From assembly GCA_037974965.1 (NCBI GenBank), contig JBBPFI010000014.1:620001-684000 (forward strand): 64,000 nucleotides of DNA, written 5' to 3'. Of the stretch, positions 48,781 through 59,520 are shown in pieces. The translations under genes were made by a program, and so were the position numbers. The stretch is from Dacryopinax spathularia (Eukaryota; Basidiomycota; Dacrymycetes; Dacrymycetales; Dacrymycetaceae). Under the pieces are notes generated by a model, which saw nothing but the letters and a program-made list of their open reading frames with translations, was not told where the DNA came from and ran no database searches. Each line of letters opens with the position of its first letter. Positions within the stretch are counted from its first letter, which is position 1.

Positions 48781-51332
48781 CATGTATCGTAGTCGTAGCG
48801 GTCGTGAGAGGATCAGAAGAGAGGAGGGCGCGCAGGAAGCGAACAACCGTCAGCGCCGCAGAGGGGATGAGGTCTAAGGGTAGGTACTTACGTTGATCAA
48901 ATGAGGAAGGTTATAAGGAATCCGCGCCTATGGAGAGAGGTGCCCAGTCAGATCCGAGAATAGATCGGATAACCCCAAAATCGAGCACGATGCGTCGGCA
49001 AAGCAGATTGTATGCGCTTTCTTGTCCACGATTGACTCGATTTGGCGATGGCACGCGGGGAGGTACCGGTCAAGCCACGGAGATGCGGGGTGTCGGCCTC
49101 TGATGATGGAGCGGATGCGGCGCCCGGAACACGACGCGGAAGACGCGTGTAAGGAATGTATGTCGTAAGGCGGTACGACGACCGAGTGAGAAAAAGAGGG
49201 TGAATTCGTCTGACAAGACGCAAGAGTTGGAGCCCAGGAACGCAAGAAGGGAGACGGAGAGCAGGAGATGTTTGAGAGGAAGGGAAGGAAAGAGGCGAAG
49301 GTTGAACGGGCGACCTGGGACTAGAACAGGCGGCGCCTCTTTTGACAGAACCCTTTATTTTTGTCGCATTTTGTCCGCAGCAAAGATAACCTCCGGTGAC
49401 AGATAACGCCGGAAGCCGGAGATGCTGGGCGCTCAATAGTGGCCTACATCGGGAAAATCAGACTATGGACAAAGCCACTTGGTGACGGTATCAAAGGGAG
49501 AGGAGAGGGTTTATTCTCAGGACCCTTCAACCTTCACCGTTCTGATTGGTCCCTCTCATACGAAATAGGGTCATGCCGAGCGCGCCGAGCATCCACCGCG
49601 CCTCTGGTGCCTGAACACAGCACCGCCACCGGTCGTTTTTGCAGGCTTCCCGTATTCAATCGGCTCCAATTCGCGCGGAGTCTCGGATTGAAGCCTTCCG
49701 ATCGGAACCGTCGAACGTTCTTGACTCGGCTTTGCACCATCAGCGCATACATCGCACCCACACCATCCACATCTTCCGATCCTCCGTATTTACGGTGATC
49801 GTTGAAAAGGTTACCGGTTCATTCATCATAGCGAAATAGTGGATATTAATAGCGGGTACCGATTATTAGCCCCGGTCGCCGGTTGCAATCGATGCGCTCG
49901 CACGTTGATGACACGTTTATGTAGTAAACATCGCGGTAACAGCAAGGCGCATGCACGTAAAACACTCGTATTATTACTTGCGAATCGTCGAGTTTTGATG
50001 GTAGGCGAGGTGCAGGCTGCGATGGATCGTATCGTGCATGCAAATCGCCTTAGAAAGCGTGTTCATCATCCATGTGCCTGACGCTCATGGACTGTAGGCG
50101 TCATGCATGGGTGGCCGAGATATACGATCCAACAGAGACCGTGGTTCACTGGAACTAGGCCAACAACTAGTTATCGTTGATAGCCCAAACCTCTCGTATC
50201 CACACGGAGAAATGAGTTGTCGCGGTGAGGGTCGGGGATAAGTCGTGGATCGCGGAGCCGTCAATGCTTGCCAGTGCAGTTCGTTGTCGACCCAATTCGC
50301 GAAGGCCTCCCTCATCCCTTCTTTCTGTCAATCCCCTCCCTGCCTCTTCTCGTACCGACGAGAGCTCTATAACTCATAACTCAGTATAATCTGTCGATAA
50401 ATAGGATGGTTCCATCGTGCCTGCCCACCTGCAGCCATCAGCTCTCCCCACACCAGGCACGATGCGACCCCAGATCTCCCGACTTTGCGACCTCGAATTC
50501 GTTGCACACTGCCCCTTTATGGGAAGTCAGAGGCTTGGACACGCAAGCTATCCATCAACCCCGGAGGAGGAGGAGAGCATCCTGAATAGCGGGATATAGG
50601 CGCATATACGCATGCATATGCGACTTGCCGATGCGTTGACTGGTCGCTCGTCGGGACACAGCCTGGCTTGGTGGGACGGCAGGCGCGTCTATCTCAACCT
50701 TCTACCCGTTGCTCCTGACCATATCTACCATCCAGATTACAAAAACGATACGTCGTTGAACAAAGTGACAAGGATGAAAGCCATTTGTCGATCACGGCAC
50801 ACCTTTCCACCCACTGCAGCATCGCGAGACGCGACATGGAAAATACCGAGTGGATATCGCCTTCCGGTTTCCCCCTTTCCCGCTTCCCCAAGTCTCCCCA
50901 AGGGGCAACCTCCGTCCCTCCTCCCCTCCCTCGTACGGCCGACTACCCCACTCAATACCCCATAAACCAATCTCCCGCTCACATCAGCCCATCGCGCTTC
51001 TCAGCCCGGTCACACGCTCGAGAAGCCCATCACGCGGGAAAACGTCGGCTCCGTACTTCTCCGGATGCGTCATTGGCCCCGATGGTCGACATCCCCGATC
51101 GCATGACCTCGACTCGGACCACGAGCGTCGACCACGAGCACGATGTGTAACTCAACTTGTTCAGCGGGAAGACGTCTATGGCGCCTGGCTGAGGAGGGCT
51201 TCTCGGTCTAGGACCTAATCGGGTTGTCGCCGGGGACGGAGTCAGCAGGGGAGAGGCTATAACACCTGCTCTCCGTCCTCGTCGGCGTCCCCAGGTAGCA
51301 GCAGCAACAGCAGCAGCAGCAACAGCAACACG
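48781..51332. promoter_or_regulatory. 2.5 kb divergent region between two secreted-enzyme genes
   Basis: The GH71 gene (-) and the GDSL/CE16 esterase gene (+) start at opposite ends. Only short unrecognised frames occur inside. GCGCATATACGC lies at 50600-50611, with GCATATGCG just after it. The last part (51300-51331) is a CAG/CAA repeat in the esterase 5' UTR. A shared regulatory region is possible but not shown. Confidence 0.45.
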
Positions 51333-52626
51333 ATGCTCGCCCTCGCCGTCCTTCCCATCCTCGCAGCAGCCGGCGTCGAAGCGTGGGGAAAAATCCTAGT
51401 CACCTTCGGCGATTCCTACACCGACCAATCCCGCCTTGGCTACTTCTTTGCCAACAATTCGTTCCCGCCTCCTCATTATCAGGAACAGTATCCGCCTATC
51501 GCGGCAGCCGCGAACGGGGGTGCGAGCTGGGTGCGCTATGCCGAGGTGTACGGGAACCTGACGGTGCGTCTTTCCCAACACCCTGCCTAGGAATCAAGTT
51601 ACTGATTCGTGTGTGGAGGACAGGCGTACAATTATGCGGTGTCGGGGGCGGCATGCTCCAACCTCCTTACGCCTAGGCCGCACCAGGGCCCCGCTGCTTA
51701 TCCGGACGGCAACTATCCGAGTGTGTTGGAATACGAGATCCCGGCGTATGCTGTGGACTGGGTGAACAACTCGACGAACCAGACCGTGCTGGACGCGGAT
51801 ACGGTGTATACGCTGTGGATTGGCACTAGTGCGTCCCGGTTTCATTCCTGCCATTGCCGACCTGATGGAGCGTATAGATGATGTGGGCGTTGGTAGCTTG
51901 CTCACGGGGAACCAAACTACGGGAGTGACCATCGTAAATGTTACGCGATGCGGGATCGACTGGATGACCCAGCTCTACGGATACGGAGCGCGCAAGTTCA
52001 TTCTGATGAACATGATTCCTCTCTGGCTGGTACGCTCCCTCTGTACTTTGCATTCTCGACCGCCGGCTGATCTTCCGGGCAGGCCCCGCTGTATTCTGAT
52101 AATCCACCTGCTCCGTTGGACCGGTACTGGCCTTATCCGCGTAACGCTACGGACTACAACACCCAGATGCAAGAGCTCGTCAGTGCCGGCAACGCACTCT
52201 GGGACCTCCAAGTCCCCGCAGCGGTCCCAAAGCTCGCAAATGCGAGCGCAGCCGTGTTCAGCGCGTTTGACCTGGTGAGTCATTCTGGAGAGATACTTGA
52301 AGCTCTTCCAGAACCTGACGCGCACCAGTTCTGGGACATCTACCATAATCCCTCCATGTACCTTAACGGTACTGGTGCGCCGTTGAATGTGACGGGTTAT
52401 AACGCCCACTCGAACATCACCGGCGGCGATACGGTCACTTCCAGTTCGCCTGGTTCGTTCCTGCTTTTCGTTGCCTGATAGTACGTGAGACTGACGGGGA
52501 TATGTAGATTCGTTCATGTGGTATGATAGCTTGCATCCGAGCGAGCAGTCGGATAGGGTGCTGGCGCGGGAGATCGTGAGCGCCATCAATGGCCAGAGCA
52601 AGTATGCGACGTACTATAACTGGTAA
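51333..52626 (+). CDS. Secreted GDSL/SGNH esterase (CE16-like)
   Basis: Six exons, 51333-51563, 51624-51828, 51878-52029, 52083-52274, 52329-52452 and 52508-52626, give about 340 aa. MLALAVLPILAAAGVEAWG is a clear signal peptide. SGNH blocks are present in order: GDSYTDQSR (serine), GGASWVRYAEVYG (glycine), TLWIGTNDVGVG (asparagine) and SFMWYDSLHPSEQSD (aspartate and histidine). Several NxS/T sites suggest glycosylation. The ending, with LAREIVSAINGQSKYATYY, is typical of CE16 acetyl-esterases, which remove acetyl groups from hemicellulose oligosaccharides; the exact substrate is inferred. The last 55-base intron has an unusual GTTCGT donor but restores the catalytic aspartate-histidine block in frame. 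Confidence 0.87.
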
Positions 52627-53031
52627 ACGCCAAAAAAGCGGTACGGAGGATACTGTAACCAGAAGGTAAAAAGCGACAGCTCGTCTTACATAAGTAAAGT
52701 GTAACCACATCAATTCCCATCGTTCGGGGTGTTGAGCGAGTCATTCAGGACACGGCCCCGACAAGGACTGCGTTAAGATAAGGCAAAGGCACTGCTAAAC
52801 AAAGAAAGCTGTGTGCAATTATTACTTTGTTGGGGCGTATCACTCGCTAGTTACCCTGCATATCGCGGGTCCGCTTTATACGGTCCCTCGGAAGCCCTCG
52901 GCCCGCTTCCGCTCGCTTCTTTCGCCAGGGTCCCCAGGGAGGGACCGAAATTTAGCTTCCGACCGCTTGCCCCTCATCCCCACCGCATAACGGCAGGGGT
53001 GCAGCAGGCGCATATACAGAGGTCCGTGTGT
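52627..53031. promoter_or_regulatory. IDI1 upstream region with a possible 5' UTR splice acceptor
   Basis: 405 bases before the first IDI1 ATG. GCGCATATACAG at 53008-53019 resembles the motif-plus-acceptor seen in introns, so a 5' UTR intron may end at 53019, twelve bases before the start codon. No sterol-response site is identified. Confidence 0.4.
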
Positions 53032-54129
53032 ATGTTCTATCGTGCGACTGCTGGTCTGTTGCGGGCTGCTCACTGTCCTCCTCTCTCTTATCCTCGTCTG
53101 CTGCGTAATACCTCTGTTGGGCGATTCCGAACCATGTTGGCCACTCAGCAGCCTGTGACGAGCACTACCACGACTGGTGCGGCGCTCGACGGCAATCTGC
53201 CGCCCTTGCCGCTCGATACGATCGACTTGTCGGCATATGACCCTGAGCAGAGCAAGCTCATGTCCGAGCGATGCATCGTCGTCACTCCACAGGACGTGCC
53301 GATCGGCGCGCTGGACAAGAAGACGTGCCATCTCATGTCGAACATCAAGCAAGGGCTGCTTCACCGCGCGTTCAGCGTCTTCCTCTTCCGACCCGAGGAC
53401 GGCAAGCTCCTGCTCCAAAAGCGCGCGAGCGAGAAGATCACTTTCCCCGATATGTGGACGAACACGTGCTGCTCACATCCGCTGGACGACTTTGAGGAGG
53501 AGAAGGAGATGAAGGATGCGTTGGGCGTGAAACGGGCCGCGAGCAGGAAGCTCGAGCATGAGCTTGGCATCCCCGTTGCGCAGACGCCGATCGAGGGGTT
53601 CCAGTATCTGACGAGGATACACTACGTGGCACCGAGCGATGGGCTGTGGGGCGAGCATGAGAGTACGTTTCTCGCCATGTGCGCGCTTACTTTCCTGATG
53701 CTAATGCATCTATTCAGTCGACTACATCCTGTTTATGTCAGCTCCAGTGACTGTATCACCGAACCTGAACGAGATTAGCGAGTACAAGTACGTCTCGCCG
53801 CAGGAGCTGAAGGAGATGATGGATGTTCCAGGTAAGCCGGGATCTCGATTCTGCCGCGGATCTATCTGTCATACAAGCGTTCCATGCTTTGAAGCATGGG
53901 CGCTCATCTGCTTCTCCAACTATTTCGCCATCGCTTCCTGTAGGGCGCAGCTGACCCTTTCTTCCCAGGCGCCCTCTTCACCCCATGGTTCAAGCTTATC
54001 GTGCGCGAGTTCCTCTTCCCTTGGTGGGACGCGCTTCTGGCTCGGTCAAACCTCTCCAACGGCGGCAAGATCGACGTCACTTCGATCGCGGACCTCGCCA
54101 AGCCAGGCGAGGTGATCAAGGTGGAGTGA
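53032..54129 (+). CDS. IDI1: Isopentenyl-diphosphate delta-isomerase
   Basis: Three exons, 53032-53662, 53718-53831 and 53969-54129, give about 301 aa. The first 34 residues ([15 protein letters not shown] and on) are arginine-rich and may target mitochondria; ATG 53134 (MLATQQPVT) would give a cytosolic form. The Nudix-type catalytic region is intact: [26 protein letters not shown] with the active cysteine, and [11 protein letters not shown] with acid ligands. The C-terminus has ILFMSAPV and [20 protein letters not shown]. The enzyme interconverts IPP and DMAPP in the mevalonate pathway that feeds sterol, ubiquinone and prenyl synthesis. All splice phases agree. Confidence 0.96.
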
Positions 54130-54571
54130 GCTGGCAGGTGTTCGATTGCTGACGGGATGCCGCCGGTCTATCGCGTTATTGTAATACAGAAGCGGGGGAA
54201 GCAAGAAGAGAGCACGTCTTTTAGCAGCTCGGGATACTGTTCTTCATATATTTAGAGGTAGGAGAGAGAGTATGACCATCATTGTATACCCCTATGATGG
54301 GAGCGCTTCCGCGCCCGTGTTAGGGGCCAGACCTCTTGCTCCCTCGTGTTTTCCTCCCTACCATCTTCCAACGTCTTCCCGCTCCCTTTCCTCATTAGTC
54401 AACGGCGCGGCCTTATTGAGCGGTTCGCGAACACACGGGAAGAACGCATGGCCCGGTCTTCCGGGACGGGCGGGGCGCGGAGGCCGTCATATCCCAAAGA
54501 GGGCGCCCACTATTATTCCGCCTTTGCCTTCTTGTCCATTGGGTTTGTCTTGCTCTCTTACCACTTAGACA
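54130..54571. other. Intergenic region
   Basis: 442 bases between IDI1 and the zinc-finger gene. No feature is recognised. Confidence 0.4.
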
Positions 54572-55382
54572 ATGAACCGCTCGCGCATATATGAACACCC
54601 GAATCCAAGCGGTTTCGCAGCAGAGGAAATGGCCGCAGCTGCTGTGCGTATATATTGACCCTAAACCCCGTACTATGATCGCTCATCGTACTTGCAGGTC
54701 TTGACCAGCTTTAGGCGCAGTATGAGCAGGTCGCCTCCTGCCGATCGACCATTGTCTCAGACTCGATCACGACGGGTATGCGTTCATCGGTTCCATTCAT
54801 GGCGGCGACATCTGATATCTTGCGTAGGACACTCTGGAGCTGCTGCGGGCTGTCGAGGAGGAGCTTGACGCCCTCCTACCCGACAGGTCAGATAGCGAGG
54901 ACAATACGCCTGAATTAGACCGACGGAGGACGGCATCAACCCGCTCATCGCATGAGCTGCAGCAATCAGACGGCAAGGGATGGTCCAACAGGGCGGCGAG
55001 CGAGAATGTCTCAGCGTCGCCGCCGTCAGCGAGCACCGAGAATGCCTCGCCACTCACCACCGCTCCGCCCTCACCAGTCACACCATACTCCCCAACTACT
55101 AGTACAGTCGGCGGCGCCAGCACGTCCGTCTTTCCCGTCACTAGGCGTAAAGGTGACCGATACCTACGCCCTCGACCCAACTGTGATGTCACGACTTCTC
55201 GAGCATCCGACCTCCGCCGGCACCTTCTCACGCACGGCCAGCAATCCTTCACTTGCGACATCTGCGGCTGCGCATTCGGAAGAAGGGATGGAGTTACATG
55301 GCACCAACGGATGGGGAGGTGTAAGGGTATGGACGGCGGCGGTAGGGGGAAAAGGGGCAGGAAGGGCGGGAGGAGGAAGTAA
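54572..55382 (+). CDS. C2H2 zinc-finger protein
   Basis: Three exons, 54572-54643, 54698-54775 and 54828-55382, give about 234 aa. A helical segment DTLELLRAVEEELDALL is followed by a long serine/threonine/proline-rich region. Near the C-terminus a degenerate finger (NCDVTTSRASDLRRHLLTH, lacking the first cysteine pair) precedes FTCDICGCAFGRRDGVTWHQ. The second finger ends in HQRMGRC rather than a His-His pair. The tail is strongly basic (GKRGRKGGRRK). It is probably a nuclear DNA-binding factor; targets are unknown. The first intron begins GTGCGTATATATTGAC, combining the donor with a GCGTATATAT form of the recurrent motif. Antisense frames over this locus are shadows. Confidence 0.7.
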
Positions 55383-56280
55383 GTTAGCCGGAATGGGAAG
55401 GTCTAGCCCGGTTCGCGCGCGCGAGAAGGGGAGGACATACCGGCTAATAAGAGGGAGAACAACGTCGATATGCCCATTATGCAGTTTTTTGTAGGCTTAC
55501 TCTTTCCCTTATGGAGGCGTCTTATTCATAAGTGGAAGAATGCGGCCGACAGACCGAGAAGAGGGCGCCTTGGCGACATGTTCTTTGCCGCGTGGATTAC
55601 GCGTGGAGACCAAAGTCAAATATATCGATCACGTGGAAGTGAGTCCCTTCGCGACGGGCGCTTGCCTCCTGTCACTCGCCTCCTCTCTTCACCTTTGCTT
55701 TGCTTCGACTTCGTCTCAAATACCAGCTTGTCTTTATTGGGATAATGATAGGACGCGCTTGGATTAACATGGTTCTGTTGGCGGATCTTGAGGCGAATCA
55801 AGTCTGTCTGGAGTGACATCATCCGCCAATACGTCTCCGCCTGACAACGCATCAACAGCAACGACAACGCGCCATGCCGACGTCTCAGACCGCATTCCTC
55901 GCCAGTGAGACCGCATCATGGCCTCGCTCTGGACTCTGCGCACACCGTGGTACACTCTGGCTCTCACTGTCACCCTCCGCTGTCGGCGTAGCCATCCCGA
56001 CGATGAGGGCAGGCGACTGGTCGCGGATCCTGCCTGAGATGAATGATGGCCAGACACCATTCATTCGCCGTCCTTAACTGGCTCCACTTGGTCAGAATGA
56101 TGCCCCTAGGTCCTTGCTCGCTGTCCTTTCCTCCTTACACGCTTCACCCAGGCTCGTGCTGGGCACCGTCTCGTCTCATCTCCTCGCTTGCTGCTTATTG
56201 ATCCGTGCATACCAACACTCATTTAACCGCCTGTCTTTACCGGCTCTCTCTTCACCATCCTGAGTTCGACTCCAGCAAAC
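55383..56280. other. Intergenic region
   Basis: About 900 bases between the zinc-finger and CAP-protein genes, both plus strand. Frames are short and unrecognised. Confidence 0.4.
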
Positions 56281-57227
56281 ATGCAAGCGCTCGTCTTCCT
56301 GCTTCTCCTCACTGCGCTTCCCGTCTTCGCTCGTCCAGCTGGCGCTAAGCATGCGAAGCGCTGTCGACCCACCAGCTCCAGCTCGGTGTCTACGAGCAGC
56401 TTGAGTCCGGCGGCCGATCCGACCCAAGTGCCCCAGCCGACGTTCCCTACCCACGCTTTCTTTACCTCAAGCTCGGAGGCGCCTGCTGCCAGCTCTCCTG
56501 CCGCGAACATTGCCGATGCGCCTTCTTCTGCCGACAGCCAGCCGACGGCCTCCGCGAGCTCTGGCTCCGGCTCGACGTCCAGCGGCAGCTCATCCTCAAG
56601 TAGCTCATCATCTTCCTCTTCTGGATCGTCCAGCGACGCTTCAGAATCCGCATACCTCGATCCTCAGAATGCCGCCCGAGCGCAATACGACGCCTCCCCT
56701 CTCACATGGAACGACACCCTCGCCGCAGCAGCACAACAATGGGCAAACAACTGCGTCTTCCAGCACTCCGGAGGGTCGCTCGGGCCGTACGGCGAGAACC
56801 TCGCCGCCGGAACGGGTGATTTCACCCCGGCGCAGGGAATCCAGATGTGGTTGGACGAAGCGAGTGCGTAGCCGCCGAGATTATGGCCGTGAGGAGCCCC
56901 TGTGCTGATGCTTACGCAATTGCCATGACTAGGTCAATATGATCCTTCGAATCCGCAGCCGAGTCATTGGACTCAGGTCGTCTGGAAGGCGACGCAGGAA
57001 GTCGGATGTGCCGTCGCTGTCTGCCCTGGTCTGCTTGGAGCTAGCTATGGCGTAAGTGGGCGTCTATTTGTCAATACATCGAATACTGATGCAGTGGAGC
57101 AGAACGCCAACTTCTATGTCTGCGAGTACTATCCTGCCGGGAACGTCATTGGCGAATTTGCGTACGTGCACCACACTTGCATGCGCCTACATGACCTAAC
57201 ACTCCGCACAGCCAGAATGTCGCGTAA
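56281..57227 (+). CDS. Secreted CAP-superfamily (SCP/PR-1-like) protein
   Basis: Four exons start at 56281, about 56936, about 57111 and 57212. MQALVFLLLLTALPVFARP is a signal peptide. A serine-rich linker to about residue 120 (a 12-serine run) is likely O-glycosylated. The CAP domain shows NAARAQYDASPLTWNDTLA, ANNCVFQHSGGSLGPYGENL, SHWTQVVWKATQEVGCAV and FYVCEYYPAGNV, including the conserved histidines and glutamates. Fungal members such as Pry1 export sterols and fatty acids or act in host contact; which applies here is unknown. The second-to-last acceptor may be the later AG in GCAGTGGAGCAG, which keeps NANFYVCEYY in frame. Confidence 0.9.
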
Positions 57228-57396
57228 GACGCCAGCAGCACAGGCCGTGTACATGAGCCGGTGCGGGCATCGGCGTCCGTCTTCCCATCAAACCAGTGTA
57301 CCATTCCTTGTTACATAGGATATAAAGCTCGTTACACTGTTGAATAACCAAACATGAAAAAGAGTTGTGCTACGTAGATGAAAGTCTATCGGAGGA

Positions 57397-59520
57397 CTAG
57401 GCATGGCCCGCCTTCTCCGAGTGCGAGTCTGCCCGCTCGGCTTCGCTGCTGCTGTCCGTTCCCTTGAGCTTGGCCAGCGGCTGCTGCTTGCCTTCCATAC
57501 GGGCGATATCCTGGAAGTCGACGGGCTCGTTCAGATGCCTGAACATCGTTGGGAAAGCGATGGCGCAAAGTGCGCAGGCGATAGCGAGGGCGACGTAGGG
57601 CCAGATGAGGTAGGGGTCTACCAGCGCGGGGTTGACAATCTCCGTCAAGGCGGACGAGAGCGCAGAGGTGAACAGCACCATAGCGTATACAAGACCCTTC
57701 ATGCGTGCGGGAGCGCGGGTATATGCGATCTGTACGATGTGACGTTGACGAAGAGCTCGCCGATGGCGGGGAGGGAGTACAGCGGGATCTGTGCCCAGAG
57801 CGAGATTGTCGATACGCCGTCGCCGATCTGACAGTTCGAGGTAGCGTAGTATCCGCAAGGCGAGGTCTTGTACACCTGCCATTGCAGGATCGCACCGATG
57901 ATCATGTTGATACTGGCGAGGATGAACCCCACAGACATGCGCGTCATGGGGGCCATCTTGATGCCGAACCTGCGCAGAAGGGGGTAGAAGCCGAAGTTGA
58001 GGATCGGAGCAACAACGATGATAGTCAGAGCGTTGAAGTTGCCAATAACGTCGTTCGGGACACCGTTGACCTGCATAGCGGCGGACATTGCGTTCTCCGT
58101 AGAGCCGAACCCGCCGTCGGCGAGGGCGAAGATAGGGATAAGGAGGAAGACCTTGCACGCGCTGATGGACTGACGGAGCTCGTCGACGAACTTGTCGTCC
58201 CAGAAGACGGACTTGAGGTCGACGTGGCCCTCGGTGGCCTCGATATGCGACGGCTTGGCGTGGTTCCAGAAGTCGTCGCCGCCCTTCCACATACGCTTCC
58301 AGCCGCCGTGTGAGAGCAGGCGCTTGAAAACGCGGACGGCTTCCAGGACGACGGAGCCCTGGGGAGGCGCCTTGTAGAGCTTCTTATAGACGGCGATAAG
58401 GACGATCGGCATGAGCATGTAGATGATTCCGGGCAGGAGGTAGGCGAGCCAGAAGCCGACATCGCGCTCTGCATAGGAGGTCGCGATGGAGAAGAAGGCA
58501 CCGACGTTGATGGCCCAGTAGAAGATGAGTAGGTAGCGCTGGACGGTCGTTTGAGGATCGAGGATGACGCGCTCGCCGCTGGGGAGGGTCTTGACGACCG
58601 CTTTGTGGACTGGGCTTTGGTCGCAGAGGAGGGGACCGAGGGAAGGCTTGATGAAACCGGCGGCAAAGGCGAGGATAAGGAGAGCGATGACGAAAGCGGC
58701 TGGAAGTATGTCAGCCTGTGTCAGAAATGCGCAAGATGAGGGGGTTCTTACCAATGGCATGACCGCCTGCGATAACGGATGGGATAGCGGGAATGACGAG
58801 AAGAACATGGGCAATAGCACCGACAGCGGTACCAACGCAGATGGTCTTGAATCGGCCCCACTTAGTATCAGCAACAATGCCACCCAGAATCTGCTCCTCA
58901 TCAGCACGAACCTCTTTTGCTCAACAATGGCCAAACATACCGGAACAGTGTATGCCAGGAAGGTGAACAGCGTAGTCAGAGCAGTAGCAGCCTGGACACC
59001 CATACCGAGTGCACCGGCAGACTCGTTGTACCCCTCGGGGCCCTTCGCGACCGCACCAGCACCATTCCCGCCTTTCGGCAGCGGCGCACGGATAAAGTTG
59101 CTAAACACACCACTGCAGCCATAGTAGCCTACATTGACCCTCTGAGTCTTCTGCATCAGGTTCCGAACGAGATAGCTTACTGGCTCGCTCAGCAAACTCG
59201 ATCAGACACATGGCAATAGCCGGCCAAGGCATCGCCGCGGGAATCAATCGAAGAGTCTTGATCTCCTCCTCCGTCGGCTCTGGGTCTTCATCCCCGTGCG
59301 CATCGTGTACGGGTACGACGGCACTCCCGTCCTGCCGGGAGACGATGGTCGCGAGTGCGTTCTTTTCCTCGCCCAACGTGTTGGTGGGCGGGAGACCTTT
59401 GGGGTCGATAGGGGCTGACTCGTAGTCTACTGTTATTGCTTGTCCGCCTGCTAAACCTGGTTACAAGAGCGTGATAAGCCTTGTTGATTCCGGAGAGGAA
59501 TAAGGAAGAGACTCACTCAT
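57397..59520 (-). pseudogene. PTR2: POT-family di/tripeptide transporter with apparent frameshift
   Basis: Starts at 59520 (MS, then a short intron). Family motifs are intact over most of the length: MCLIEFAERAS, YYGCSGVFSNFI, LGGIVADTKWGRFKTI, AAGFIKPSLGPLLCDQ, YLLIFYWAINVGAFFSI and GELFVNVTSY. At about 57733-57737 the minus-strand sequence reads TCG TAC AG ATC GCA TAT, where the family needs TAC-(Glu)-ATC. One G seems missing, and the frame then ends 19 codons after GELF unless shifted. The expected tail (IAYTRAPARMKGLVYAMVLF and on, to HSEKAGHA at 57397) is intact in the next frame. The break could be a real inactivating mutation, a sequencing error or, less likely, unusual splicing. Intact POT proteins are proton-coupled plasma-membrane peptide importers. 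Confidence 0.8.

Noticed and set aside
19696-54697. Motif-bearing introns as introner-type mobile copies
   Set aside because: The introns share only the short motif, not length-wide similarity or target duplications.
57733-57752. A 20-base intron explaining the PTR2 frame change
   Set aside because: Far too short for splicing in this genome (shortest supported intron is about 45 bases) and it would delete conserved residues.
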